The position numbers and the translations under genes were made by a program. The notes under the pieces are model-generated. The model did no database searches. It was given only the letters and a program-made list of their open reading frames with translations, and was not told the origin of the DNA. Below, one piece after another: positions 1 to 7,782 of a stretch of DNA of 36,063 bases. Within the stretch, counting starts at the first letter, position 1. Each line of letters opens with the position of its first letter. Source of the DNA: Flavobacteriia bacterium (lineage in GTDB: Bacteria; Bacteroidota; Bacteroidia; Flavobacteriales; Flavobacteriaceae); contig DAOUQH010000006.1 in NCBI GenBank assembly GCA_030625645.1, positions 1 to 36,063 of the forward strand, given 5' to 3'.

Positions 1-1
1 T

Positions 2-238
2 TCGGATACTGCCGAATATGGTTGCTATTTATTTGATCATGCTTGTAAACCTTTATTAGCTGATTTTATGAAAAAGGTAGACACCAATGTAATTGGTGAA
101 AAATATGGTGAAGGAAAAGATAATGGTGTTGACAATCAAGAGCTAATTGCAATTAATGAGCAAATTAGATTTCATCCTGTTGAGATAGTAGGTTATGAGC
201 TTAGAGAAGCAATGACAGCAATGGTTAATATCTTATAA
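2..238 (+). CDS. ilvC: Ketol-acid reductoisomerase, C-terminal fragment (5' end outside window)
   Basis: An open frame enters from the left edge and stops at TAA 236-238; it is absent from the ORF track because it has no start here. The translation (SDTAEYGCYLFDHACKPLL... ending HPVEIVGYELREAMTAM) matches the end of the long, class II form of ketol-acid reductoisomerase as found in Bacteroidota and enterobacteria. The enzyme uses NADPH and Mg2+ to isomerise and reduce acetohydroxy acids in branched-chain amino acid synthesis. Only about 78 of roughly 490 residues are present, so the catalytic residues cannot be inspected. A rho-independent terminator follows about 45 bases downstream, so ilvC is the last gene of its transcript. 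Identity is from remembered family sequence, not a search. Confidence 0.88.
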   Translation, partial: SDTAEYGCYLFDHACKPLLADFMKKVDTNVIGEKYGEGKDNGVDNQELIAINEQIRFHPVEIVGYELREAMTAMVNIL

Positions 239-281
239 AACCTGATTAATACCAATAACTTAATATTATTTATTTGAATTT

Positions 282-316
282 TACCCACTTTAACTCTTGT
301 TGAAGTGGGTATTTTT
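282..316 (+). terminator. Rho-independent terminator after ilvC
   Basis: A perfect 9-bp stem, tacccactt (282-290) with aagtgggta (303-311), closes a 12-base loop and runs directly into a T run. It lies about 45 bases after the ilvC stop codon and upstream of the next gene, as expected for the end of the ilv transcript. Confidence 0.85.
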
Positions 317-381
317 ATTATAATAGATTATTATCAGATATTTATTTTATCTTCGTTTGACTATTAAATTTATTGAATTGA

Positions 382-963
382 ATGAATTCAGAATTATCTC
401 ATATACAAGCAAATATTAATTCATTGATTGAAATGAACGAAGAAGAATGGACTTACTATTCTGCTATGTTTAGGGTAAAAGAATTTAAGAAAAAAGAAAT
501 ATTATTAGAAGTCAATGATATTTGTTCGAATATATTTTTTGTAAATAAAGGTTTATTAAGAATTTATTTTATTGAAAAAAATGGTGATGAATCAACAATT
601 TATTTTTCACAGGAAAATGATTTTGCGGTAGATTATGATAGTTTTTTAAATCAAACACCGTCTAATTATACAATAGAGGCAATGGAAGATTCTCAAGTAG
701 TTTTTATGTCAAATAAGATGGTTGTTGAAGGCTATAATAAATTGCGTAATGGAGAAAAATTAGGAAGATTACTTGCCGAAAAATATTTTCTTATTTTTAG
801 TAAGAAAATTCAAAATATTTATACAAAAACTCCTTTTGAAAGGTATTTGTTGATGAATGAGCAATTTCCAAATATCCGTCAGCGTGTTCCACAACATTAT
901 ATTGCTTCTTACTTGAATATCTCTTCGGTACATTTAAGTCGTTTAATAAATAAGAAATTATAA
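382..963 (+). CDS. Crp/Fnr-family transcriptional regulator
   Basis: The 193-residue protein has the Crp/Fnr layout common in Bacteroidota: an N-terminal cyclic-nucleotide-binding-like beta barrel (about residues 25-120, with the pattern KKEILLEVNDICSNIFFVNKGLLRIYF) and a C-terminal region with a winged-helix recognition helix (QHYIASYLNISSVHLSRLINK, about 170-191). The arginine/glutamate pair that binds cAMP in true Crp is not evident, so the ligand is unknown. It stands alone between the ilvC terminator and the thioesterase gene. A near match to the -7 box (TATCTTCG, 348-355, one mismatch) lies upstream. The target genes cannot be told from sequence. Confidence 0.85.
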   Translation: MNSELSHIQANINSLIEMNEEEWTYYSAMFRVKEFKKKEILLEVNDICSNIFFVNKGLLRIYFIEKNGDESTIYFSQENDFAVDYDSFLNQTPSNYTIEAMEDSQVVFMSNKMVVEGYNKLRNGEKLGRLLAEKYFLIFSKKIQNIYTKTPFERYLLMNEQFPNIRQRVPQHYIASYLNISSVHLSRLINKKL

Positions 964-981
964 AACTGATAACATTTGTTA

Positions 982-1012
982 TTGCAAAATTATTCCTGCA
1001 TCAATATTTTTG
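982..1012 (+). promoter_or_regulatory. Predicted promoter of the acyl-ACP thioesterase gene
   Basis: A -33 TTG (982-984) is separated by 20 bases from a perfect Bacteroidota -7 box TATTTTTG (1005-1012). This overlaps the first TTG proposed by the ORF track (1010), so the real translation start should be further downstream. Confidence 0.5.
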
Positions 1013-1039
1013 CCTTTATTAGTTTTAAATAGTGGAATT

Positions 1040-1801
1040 TTGGAAAATTATTTTGATAGACAATTTGAGTTAAGGTATTTTGAAATGAACAAGTTTGGAG
1101 AAACTTCTCCAACTACAATATTAACTTTATTAGAAGAAGCAGCTGCAGATCATTGTTATTCAATAGAGCATAGTTTATATGATCTTATAGATAAAAATGT
1201 TGGTTGGGTATTGCTTTCGGGAGTTATGCAAATGGATCGCTATCCTAGTTATAAAGAAAAAATTACCATTAGAACATGGCTTTCAAGTTATTCATCAATT
1301 AGAGGGATTAGGGAGAATATTATTTATGATGAACAAAATAATATTATTGGAAAATCAAGAGGTTTATGGGTTTTCTTTGATATTGAAAGAAGAAGACCAA
1401 TTCAAATTTTTGATGAAATAAAAGAAAAATGGTCTTTTTATAGTAAAGAAAGTATAAGTCAAGATATTACAAAAAAGATACCAGCAATTGATACGGCAAG
1501 TTCTTTGAAAAAATTTAAAGTCAATCGGTATGATACTGATATGAATAATCATGTAAGTAATATTAGGTATTTACAATGGCTGATGGAAACAATTCCTGAA
1601 GAAATTGCAGATAATTATTATTTACATTCTATAGATGGACGATTTATAGCAGAGGCGCAATATGGTGATACTGTCGTATCTTTGACTAAGCAGGAAAATA
1701 AAGATTCATACATCCATACCATAAAAACGCAAGGAAACAATAAGGTTTGTGCTACTGCAAATACAGTATGGAAGAGAAAAGAAAATAGATTAATCGCATA
1801 A
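1040..1801 (+). CDS. Acyl-ACP thioesterase (FatA/FatB-type double hotdog)
   Basis: The protein matches the bacterial acyl-ACP thioesterase family (PF01643), which releases fatty acids from acyl carrier protein in the cytoplasm. Two hotdog repeats can be seen: an N-terminal one starting FELRYFEMNKFGETSPTTILTLLEEAAADHC, and a C-terminal one starting near KKFKVNRYDTDMNNHVSNIRYLQWLME, whose D-x-N-x-H-V-x-N pattern holds the expected catalytic Asn/His. No ATG exists before residue M26 of the track ORF, which falls inside the first domain. I prefer TTG 1040 because the alternative TTG 1010 sits in a predicted -7 box; the track start gives 263 residues, this one 253. Substrate chain length is not readable. 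Confidence 0.82.
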   Translation: MENYFDRQFELRYFEMNKFGETSPTTILTLLEEAAADHCYSIEHSLYDLIDKNVGWVLLSGVMQMDRYPSYKEKITIRTWLSSYSSIRGIRENIIYDEQNNIIGKSRGLWVFFDIERRRPIQIFDEIKEKWSFYSKESISQDITKKIPAIDTASSLKKFKVNRYDTDMNNHVSNIRYLQWLMETIPEEIADNYYLHSIDGRFIAEAQYGDTVVSLTKQENKDSYIHTIKTQGNNKVCATANTVWKRKENRLIA

Positions 1802-1900
1802 AAAGATTGCTATTAAAAATAGTTAGAAAATCTTCAATAAATAAGCTATTTATCTATTTAAAAATATGCTTACATTTACTGCCAATAAATTAATAAGGCA

Positions 1901-3481
1901 ATGTCTGTAGAAGATATTTTTGATAATAATAATTTCCCCGGAGAAGTTAAGATTGAATTCCCAAAAAAACACCACAACTATTTAATAAATGGTGAGTTAA
2001 AGCAATGGAATGGAGATTTTTTAGATATATTTTCACCTATATGTACAAAAAATTCTAAAGGAGAATTTGAGCGTACTCTTTTGGGAACCATACCTAGAAT
2101 GAAAGAAGAAGTTTCTTTAGAAGCTTTAGCAGCTGCAGTTAATGCTTATGATTTTGGTAGAGGTGAATGGCCTCTAATGAAACCGAAAGAAAGGATTGCT
2201 TGTATTGAAAATTTTGTGAAATTGATGAAGCAAAAGCGCGATAGTATTGTGAAATTTTTGATGTGGGAAATAGCCAAATCTTTACCAGAATCTCAAAATG
2301 AATTTGATAGAACAATCACGTATATAAATGATACAATTTCTGCTTATAAAGAACTTATCCATGATAATTCTAAAGTTCAGTTTTACGATGGAGTTTATGC
2401 TAAAGTAGGAAGAGATTCTTTAGGAGTAGTTTTGTGTTTGGCACCTTATAATTTTCCGTTAAACGAAACCTTTTGTATGATAATTCCTGCTTTGATTATG
2501 GGAAATACGGTTGTTTATAAGCCAGCTGAACAAGGTGTTTTATTTGTATCGGAATTATTAGATGCTTTTACAGAGTCGTTTCCAAAAGGTGTGATAAATG
2601 TCTTGTTTGGAAATGGTAATGAAGTAGCAACACCTATAGTAAAAACAGGAAAAATTAATGTTTTGGCTTTGATAGGAAATAGTAAGTCGGCCAATGCTTT
2701 ATTGCAAAATGTACCAAATAGGAATAGGTTAAAATTGGTTTTAGGCTTAGAAGCAAAAAACTCTGCAATTGTTCTACCTGATGCTGATTTGGATAAAGCT
2801 GTAGCCGAATGTGTTTTAGGTTCATTAGGGTTTAACGGTCAGCGATGTACCGCTATAAAAATGATATTTGTTCATCAAAGTATTGTAGAAAGATTCAATC
2901 AAAAATTTATTAAAGAACTTGAAATTTTGAAATACGGTTTGCCTTGGGAGGAAGGTGTAAAATTAACGCCTTTACCTCAGATTAATAAACCCAAATATTT
3001 ACAAGATTTAATTGATGATGCAAAAAATAATAATGCCGAAATTATTAATAAAGATGGAGGTAAAAGAATAAAAAGTTTTGTTTATCCGGCAGTTTTATTT
3101 CCTGTAAATGATTCTATGAGAATTTTTCATGAAGAACAATTCGGACCACTTGTACCGATAATTCCTTTTAGTGATATTGAAGAACCAATAAAAGCAATAA
3201 ATAAATCTAATTATGGGCAACAAGTGAGTTTATTTAGTGAAAATCACGAATATTTAAAGCAAATAATTCCAATTATGACTAAATTGGTAAGTCGTGTAAA
3301 TATTAATAGTAAAGCGCAGCGGGGCCCTGATAATTATCCCTTTACAGGAAGAAAAGATTCAGCAATTAGTACTTTGAGTGTTAAAGATGCTTTAGAAACT
3401 TTTTCAATAAATACAGTTATTGCAATAAAAAGCAAAGACAATAATAAAGAAATAATAGATAATATTTTTACTGATGAATAG
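1901..3481 (+). CDS. gapN: NADP-dependent non-phosphorylating glyceraldehyde-3-phosphate dehydrogenase
   Basis: A 526-residue aldehyde dehydrogenase superfamily enzyme. Visible signatures are the active-site segment GFNGQRCTA with the nucleophile at Cys316, the general-base segment LGLEAKN with Glu284 (the usual ELGGKN, altered), and the APYNFPLNETF / GNTVVYKPAEQG nucleotide-binding region. Length and the GQRCTA-IK context match GapN-like proteins of Bacteroidota, which oxidise glyceraldehyde 3-phosphate directly to 3-phosphoglycerate with NADP+, giving NADPH without ATP. Substrate assignment is by family resemblance; another aldehyde substrate is possible. The stop overlaps the start of the next gene by 8 bases (ATGAATAG), suggesting translational coupling. 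A near -7 box (TACATTTA, 1871-1878) lies upstream. Confidence 0.82.
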   Translation: MSVEDIFDNNNFPGEVKIEFPKKHHNYLINGELKQWNGDFLDIFSPICTKNSKGEFERTLLGTIPRMKEEVSLEALAAAVNAYDFGRGEWPLMKPKERIACIENFVKLMKQKRDSIVKFLMWEIAKSLPESQNEFDRTITYINDTISAYKELIHDNSKVQFYDGVYAKVGRDSLGVVLCLAPYNFPLNETFCMIIPALIMGNTVVYKPAEQGVLFVSELLDAFTESFPKGVINVLFGNGNEVATPIVKTGKINVLALIGNSKSANALLQNVPNRNRLKLVLGLEAKNSAIVLPDADLDKAVAECVLGSLGFNGQRCTAIKMIFVHQSIVERFNQKFIKELEILKYGLPWEEGVKLTPLPQINKPKYLQDLIDDAKNNNAEIINKDGGKRIKSFVYPAVLFPVNDSMRIFHEEQFGPLVPIIPFSDIEEPIKAINKSNYGQQVSLFSENHEYLKQIIPIMTKLVSRVNINSKAQRGPDNYPFTGRKDSAISTLSVKDALETFSINTVIAIKSKDNNKEIIDNIFTDE

Positions 3482-4199
3482 ATTTTACTTATCCATATTT
3501 TTGATTTTTTTTATAACAAATATTTTTTCTCAAGATCAAGAATTAGCTTTGATTCCAACAGATAGATTAGATATTGAATGGTGGAAAGATCGTCATGAAA
3601 AGAAAATAATTACTAGTGAAACTGATCCACAATTGGTTTTACTTGGTAATTCTATCTTACATACGCTGGATTATGCTGATAGAGGAGAGGTTTGGAGAAA
3701 ATATTTAAACAATTTTAATACTTTAAACTTAGGTTTTAGCGGTGACCGAACTGAAAATGTAATTTGGCGATTAGAAAATGGAGAAATTGATTCTCTAAAT
3801 CCAAAAGTTGTATTACTGCTGATTGGAACAAATAATACAGACGGTAATCACTTTTTATCGATAAGCCAGCCAGATGAATTGCAAAAAGCAATATGGAAAA
3901 TCACAAGGATTTTAAGAAATAAGTTTCCAGAAACTAAAATTTTGTTACTTGGTATTTTCCCTTACGGATATAAAGCAAATTACCGTGATAATCTCAATAA
4001 AGAAACCAATAAATTTCTGTCTGAATTTCCCGTAAAGGATAAAAATATTTACTATAGAAATATTGGTAATATATTTTTAGACGATAATGGAAAAATTGAT
4101 AAAAGCCTAATGCCAGATTACTTGCATCCTAGTGCAAAAGGACATCTATTAATGTTTAAAACTTTAGATCCAGTTATTGAAGAGTTGATGATAGATTAA
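3474..4199 (+). CDS. Exported SGNH/GDSL-type hydrolase (PAF-acetylhydrolase-like)
   Basis: A 241-residue protein with a Sec signal peptide (MNRFYLSIFLIFFITNIFSQ, cleavage after about residue 19) and the blocks of the SGNH esterase fold: block I LLGNSIL with Ser60, block II GFSGDRTENV, block III LLIGTNN, and block V DYLHPSAKGH with the Asp/His pair. This is closest to the platelet-activating-factor acetylhydrolase beta-like subgroup. Block I reads GNS rather than the usual GDS, an uncommon change next to the nucleophile. Expected location is periplasm or outside. It overlaps gapN by 8 bases, so the two are probably cotranscribed, but no shared pathway is evident. The substrate is unknown. Confidence 0.82.
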   Translation: MNRFYLSIFLIFFITNIFSQDQELALIPTDRLDIEWWKDRHEKKIITSETDPQLVLLGNSILHTLDYADRGEVWRKYLNNFNTLNLGFSGDRTENVIWRLENGEIDSLNPKVVLLLIGTNNTDGNHFLSISQPDELQKAIWKITRILRNKFPETKILLLGIFPYGYKANYRDNLNKETNKFLSEFPVKDKNIYYRNIGNIFLDDNGKIDKSLMPDYLHPSAKGHLLMFKTLDPVIEELMID

Positions 4200-4349
4200 A
4201 GTTGCCCCGTTAAAATTTACTACAGATATTGTAGATTACATAATAATATTTACTAATTTTCTGTATAACTGTTCTAACAATTACATACCTGATTTGTATG
4301 TTTTGGGTAGATAACGTCTTCTTTTTAAAGAAGATACTAATCATTTTTT

Positions 4350-4382
4350 TTGAATAACAATAAATTACATTATATATTTTTG
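4350..4382 (+). promoter_or_regulatory. Predicted promoter of the Cys-rich lipoprotein gene
   Basis: A perfect -7 box TATTTTTG (4375-4382) lies 22 bases after a -33 TTG (4350-4352, within TTTG). Transcription would start near 4388, about 33 bases before the ATG. The 4200-4420 gap otherwise holds only a weak hairpin (4317-4334). Confidence 0.6.
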
Positions 4383-4420
4383 TAACTTAGCTGATAAATT
4401 AATTTTAAAATCCCCTTATT

Positions 4421-5551
4421 ATGAAAAAGATTACACTATTACTTAGTGCCGTTTTAATTTTTACACTATCATTTTATTCGTGTGAAGAAAGTCAATTGGA
4501 TCCTACAGATCCTGAATCTATTGATTTTGTTGAGTTAAAAACTATGAATAAGATAGATACTCCAGAAAAAATCCGTTTTTGTGGAGAAGATGAAGTCTGT
4601 TTATGGGCTGGTCAAAATATAGATGCTGGAACAGTTACAGTACGTAACGATGATGAAAATCTTTACATAACTGTTTATTCTAAAGATGGATTTCAGAAAA
4701 CCGAAGAGTATCTTAAAATTGATGTAGTAACAACGCTCCCTGATAAAAGACCAAACGCTGGACATTTCCCATTTAAAACTACTGAAATTAATAACGGAAA
4801 TGAAATTACTTATCAGATACCTTATAGTGAATTAACTGACTTGTTTGATTCTAACGGTGAATGTGAACCTCATCAGCTTAATATATTAGTACATGTTGAT
4901 ATTATTGCCAATGGTAAGGCTGAAACTGCTTGGGGAGGATGTGATGAAGGAGCTGGTAATGCTTGGTGGTATAATTTTGAATATTACACTCAATGCTGTG
5001 AATGCTGGTGTGGTTTTGGAAATGATTATCAAAATCCAGATGCAGAATCTTGCAAGAAAGGTATGTTTGAAGGTGAAGAATACATTTTCTGGTCAAATAA
5101 ATTCAATTTTGACGATATGGAAGGAAAAGAATATGCATTATCGCTTTTAGTGAATCCTACGATATGTGAACCTCAAGATAACAAAGGAGAAGTTATAGAT
5201 AAGTTAGCTTATGAAGTTGGTAAGGTTGTTTTGAAAGCGTATAAAGGTGATAATGGTATGCCATATGTTGATGTGATTTATACTTTAAATGAAAAGTATA
5301 AGGGTTATAATATTCAACTGGATCTATATAATGGAGCAGATAGAGTTCCAAAATATGATTTAAAGGAGATGGAGATTATCCAAGATGATTTGCATAGGCT
5401 TTATCAAACAAAGTTAACTCCAGGAGAGGTAACACATACGTTTACTATTCCATGGTTAACTAATGGTGATTCAAAAGACACATATATTGCATTGCATTCT
5501 GCAATAGGTGATTGCCCTATGCCTTCGTTACAGGAACCTTATAAGCCATAA
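4421..5551 (+). CDS. Unrecognised Cys-rich lipoprotein
   Basis: I do not recognise this 376-residue protein. It begins with a lipoprotein signal peptide (MKKITLLLSAVLIFTLSFYSC, lipidated Cys21). The following EESQLDPTDPE is acidic, which in Bacteroidota can mark export to the outer-membrane surface. A middle stretch is unusually rich in Cys and aromatic residues (WWYNFEYYTQCCECWCG), suggesting disulfides or a metal site, though no known metal motif is recognisable. The rest looks like beta-sheet. The gene is a single transcription unit, with its own promoter upstream and a perfect terminator downstream. The leader just before the ATG (AAATCCCCTTATT) resembles that of the T9SS protein at 22863-26237. 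Confidence 0.75.
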   Translation: MKKITLLLSAVLIFTLSFYSCEESQLDPTDPESIDFVELKTMNKIDTPEKIRFCGEDEVCLWAGQNIDAGTVTVRNDDENLYITVYSKDGFQKTEEYLKIDVVTTLPDKRPNAGHFPFKTTEINNGNEITYQIPYSELTDLFDSNGECEPHQLNILVHVDIIANGKAETAWGGCDEGAGNAWWYNFEYYTQCCECWCGFGNDYQNPDAESCKKGMFEGEEYIFWSNKFNFDDMEGKEYALSLLVNPTICEPQDNKGEVIDKLAYEVGKVVLKAYKGDNGMPYVDVIYTLNEKYKGYNIQLDLYNGADRVPKYDLKEMEIIQDDLHRLYQTKLTPGEVTHTFTIPWLTNGDSKDTYIALHSAIGDCPMPSLQEPYKP

Positions 5552-5573
5552 TAATTCAAATTAATATTAAAAG

Positions 5574-5598
5574 GCTGTCTGAAAAGACAGCTTTTTTT
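5574..5598 (+). terminator. Rho-independent terminator after the lipoprotein gene
   Basis: A perfect 7-bp stem (gctgtct / agacagc) closed by a GAAA tetraloop (5581-5584) is followed by seven T residues. It sits 22 bases after the lipoprotein stop codon. Confidence 0.9.
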
Positions 5599-5765
5599 GT
5601 TAGTAGTGTTATCGCTTTTAAAAGTATCGTAGAAGTTATTATAGCTGTTAATTTTGTTTGTAAGATAAGCTGCGAATTGAAAACTTTTTATTCTGTTTGA
5701 CTTTGTAATTTCTTTGTGCAACTCTGCGTAATTAAAATTTTATTGTTTTATAAGAATAAAAAGAA

Positions 5766-6455
5766 TTAGTTAGTCAACGCTTCCCAAACAACATCCTTAG
5801 TTATAGGTGCAATAAATGAAATAGTTTCTTTTTTTACCGGGTGTGTAAACTCTATTTTTCTGGCGTGAAGGTGAATTCCCCCATCTTTATTACTTCGGTT
5901 AAAACCATATTTTAAGTCTCCCTTTATTGGCGAGCCAATATTTGCCAATTGGCATCTTATTTGATGGTGACGGCCAGTTTCTAGATCAATTTCTAATAAA
6001 GTATAAGTATTACTTTTATTTATTGTTTTATAATGTAAAATAGCTCTTTTAGTCTCTTTTGCTTCTTTTGAAAAAGCAGTTGATTTGTTGTTTTTAGGGT
6101 TCTTTTTTAAATAATTAATTAATGTATCATTAGGAATTTGAGGAGCATTTTTAACGACTGCCCAATATGTTTTTTTGATTGTTTTTTCACGAAGCATTTT
6201 ATTTAATCTTTCCAATGCTTTTGAAGTTCTGGCAAAAATAACAATTCCACTTGTAGGCCTGTCTAACCTATGAACAACACCTATAAACACCTTACCAGTT
6301 TTATTATATTTTTCTGCAATATATTCTTTAACTACTTCGCTTAGAGGTTTGTCTCCGGTTTTATCACCTTGCACAATATCGCCAACACGTTTATTTATAA
6401 TGATTATATGGTTGTCTTCATATAAAACTTGTAAATTATTTTTGTTGCTGTGCAT
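5766..6455 (-). CDS. RluA-family pseudouridine synthase
   Basis: A 229-residue protein with the RluA/RluC/RluD signature VHRLDRPTSG, placing the catalytic Asp at residue 65, plus TYTLLEIDLETGRHHQIRCQLA in the C-terminal half. It converts uridine to pseudouridine in ribosomal or transfer RNA. It has only the catalytic domain: no N-terminal S4 RNA-binding domain precedes the DNHIIIINK start of the fold, so it resembles the short RluA/TruC-type members. Which RNA and position it modifies cannot be told from sequence. It is a single gene on the minus strand, convergent with the lipoprotein gene. Confidence 0.88.
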   Translation of the reverse strand: MHSNKNNLQVLYEDNHIIIINKRVGDIVQGDKTGDKPLSEVVKEYIAEKYNKTGKVFIGVVHRLDRPTSGIVIFARTSKALERLNKMLREKTIKKTYWAVVKNAPQIPNDTLINYLKKNPKNNKSTAFSKEAKETKRAILHYKTINKSNTYTLLEIDLETGRHHQIRCQLANIGSPIKGDLKYGFNRSNKDGGIHLHARKIEFTHPVKKETISFIAPITKDVVWEALTN

Positions 6456-6659
6456 ATTATTTTTTAAGAGGTTAAAAGTACAAATTATAATTTCTATTTT
6501 TATTAAAAAAGATTATTGACTTAATCCTAAAGTAGTCATTGAAATATCATTTAAAAAATTAAGCTGAAAAATAACGAGTGTAACTAAGGTGACGATAATT
6601 TTTTAAGAGACGATTAAACTTATAATGATAATTCAAGTCAAAGGATAAAACAATTTTAT

Positions 6660-7256
6660 ATGAAAAAAATAATGATATTTTTTATTACAGTTTTATTTTT
6701 AGGTTGTAATGATAGTGATGACATAGATTTAATCAGTGAAACTCTTTCAAAACAAGAGATTGAAGATTTACAATTTTTAAAGGAGGAAGAAAAATTAGCG
6801 CGTGATGTGTATTTGTTCTCTTATGATCTTTATGGTCAAAAAATATTTAAAAATATTGCGAATAGTGAACAATCACATATGAATAGTGTGTCGGTATTAA
6901 TAGCAAAATATAATATTCCAGACTTTTCTTTAGAGGAAAGAGGGGAGTTTTCTAATGAAATTTTACAGCAACTTTATGATGATTTGGTAGCTTTATCCAG
7001 CAAATCAATAGAAGATGCACTAAGTGTTGGTGCAACTGTTGAAGATTTAGATATAAATGATTTGAATCATTTTATCATAAATACAACTCATGCAGATGTT
7101 GAAGATATGTATCAAAAATTAAATTGTGGTTCTAGGAATCATATGAGATCATATTCAACTAATTTGAATACTCTTGGAGTAGTTTATGATCCGCAGTTTA
7201 TTTCTTTAGAAGAGTATAATACTATTATCAGTGGTTCAAAAGAACAATGTAATTAA
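6660..7256 (+). CDS. DUF2202 ferritin-like lipoprotein
   Basis: A 198-residue protein with a short lipoprotein signal (MKKIMIFFITVLFLGC, Cys16) followed by an all-helical DUF2202 domain. The pattern FLKEEEKLARDVY and the later SEQSH supply Glu and His residues of the kind that coordinate metal in ferritin-like four-helix bundles, and a second E/H set occurs in HADVEDMY and NHMRSY. The family is widespread but has no firmly established function; metal or redox roles are suggested by the fold. It lies 19 bases before the cytochrome lipoprotein gene, so the two are probably one operon acting in the periplasm. Confidence 0.82.
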   Translation: MKKIMIFFITVLFLGCNDSDDIDLISETLSKQEIEDLQFLKEEEKLARDVYLFSYDLYGQKIFKNIANSEQSHMNSVSVLIAKYNIPDFSLEERGEFSNEILQQLYDDLVALSSKSIEDALSVGATVEDLDINDLNHFIINTTHADVEDMYQKLNCGSRNHMRSYSTNLNTLGVVYDPQFISLEEYNTIISGSKEQCN

Positions 7257-7275
7257 TCCAAAAAAAATAATAAAA

Positions 7276-7782
7276 ATGAATAAATATTTAGTTTTTCTGT
7301 TTTCGATAACAATACTGTTTACTTCATGTAAACAAAATAAAAAAGAATTATCTCAAGTTGAAGAGTTGGTTTCAAATATTGATTATAACCAAGATTCTGA
7401 AGCTTATATTTTATTAAAAACCAAATGTTATATTTGTCATAGTGTCGATTCAAAATCTCATGATAATATTATTGCACCACCAATGGTAGCGGTTAAAAAA
7501 AGATATTTGAGGATATATGATGATAAGCAAAGTTTTGTTAATGCATTTTCAGAATGGTCTGTAGATCCGAAAAAGGAAAATGCAATAATGAGAGGTGCTG
7601 TTGCTCAGTTTAATGTAATGCCAAATCAAAATTTCACCGATGAAGAAATACGTAAAATAGCTACTTACATTTTTGATAATGAATTAGAATACCCTGAGTG
7701 GTTTGAATCTCATGAAGAATCGATGCATGGTAAAGGAATGGGAAGAGGAAATGGTAGAGGAATGCGTAGAGGGCAGTTATAA
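7276..7782 (+). CDS. Monoheme c-type cytochrome lipoprotein
   Basis: The track ORF starts at GTG 7231 inside the previous gene; ATG 7276 is preferred because it begins an ideal lipoprotein signal (MNKYLVFLFSITILFTSC, Cys18). The 168-residue protein carries one heme-binding motif CYICH at residues 51-55 and a likely axial Met115 in NVMPNQ, with the layout of small cytochrome c domains (FTDEEIRKIATYIF is the usual final helix). It ends in an unusual Gly/Arg/Met-rich tail (HGKGMGRGNGRGMRRGQL). It probably carries electrons in the periplasm. It follows the DUF2202 gene, and its last 6 bases overlap the convergent engB gene. Confidence 0.87.
   Translation: MNKYLVFLFSITILFTSCKQNKKELSQVEELVSNIDYNQDSEAYILLKTKCYICHSVDSKSHDNIIAPPMVAVKKRYLRIYDDKQSFVNAFSEWSVDPKKENAIMRGAVAQFNVMPNQNFTDEEIRKIATYIFDNELEYPEWFESHEESMHGKGMGRGNGRGMRRGQL

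Noticed and set aside
4317-4334. Hairpin tcttcttt/aaagaaga as a terminator after the SGNH hydrolase gene
   Set aside because: The stem is AT-rich, the loop too small, and the T run is about 10 bases away. It may be chance.
4893-5150. ORF-track entries within other genes (for example 1197-1421, 4893-5150, 7703-7903, 16526-16968, 23533-24561, 35664-35858)
   Set aside because: They are alternate-frame shadows of well-supported genes and show no family features.
7231-7275. Upstream GTG start of the cytochrome gene
   Set aside because: It would place 15 residues before a perfect lipoprotein signal peptide and overlap the DUF2202 gene.
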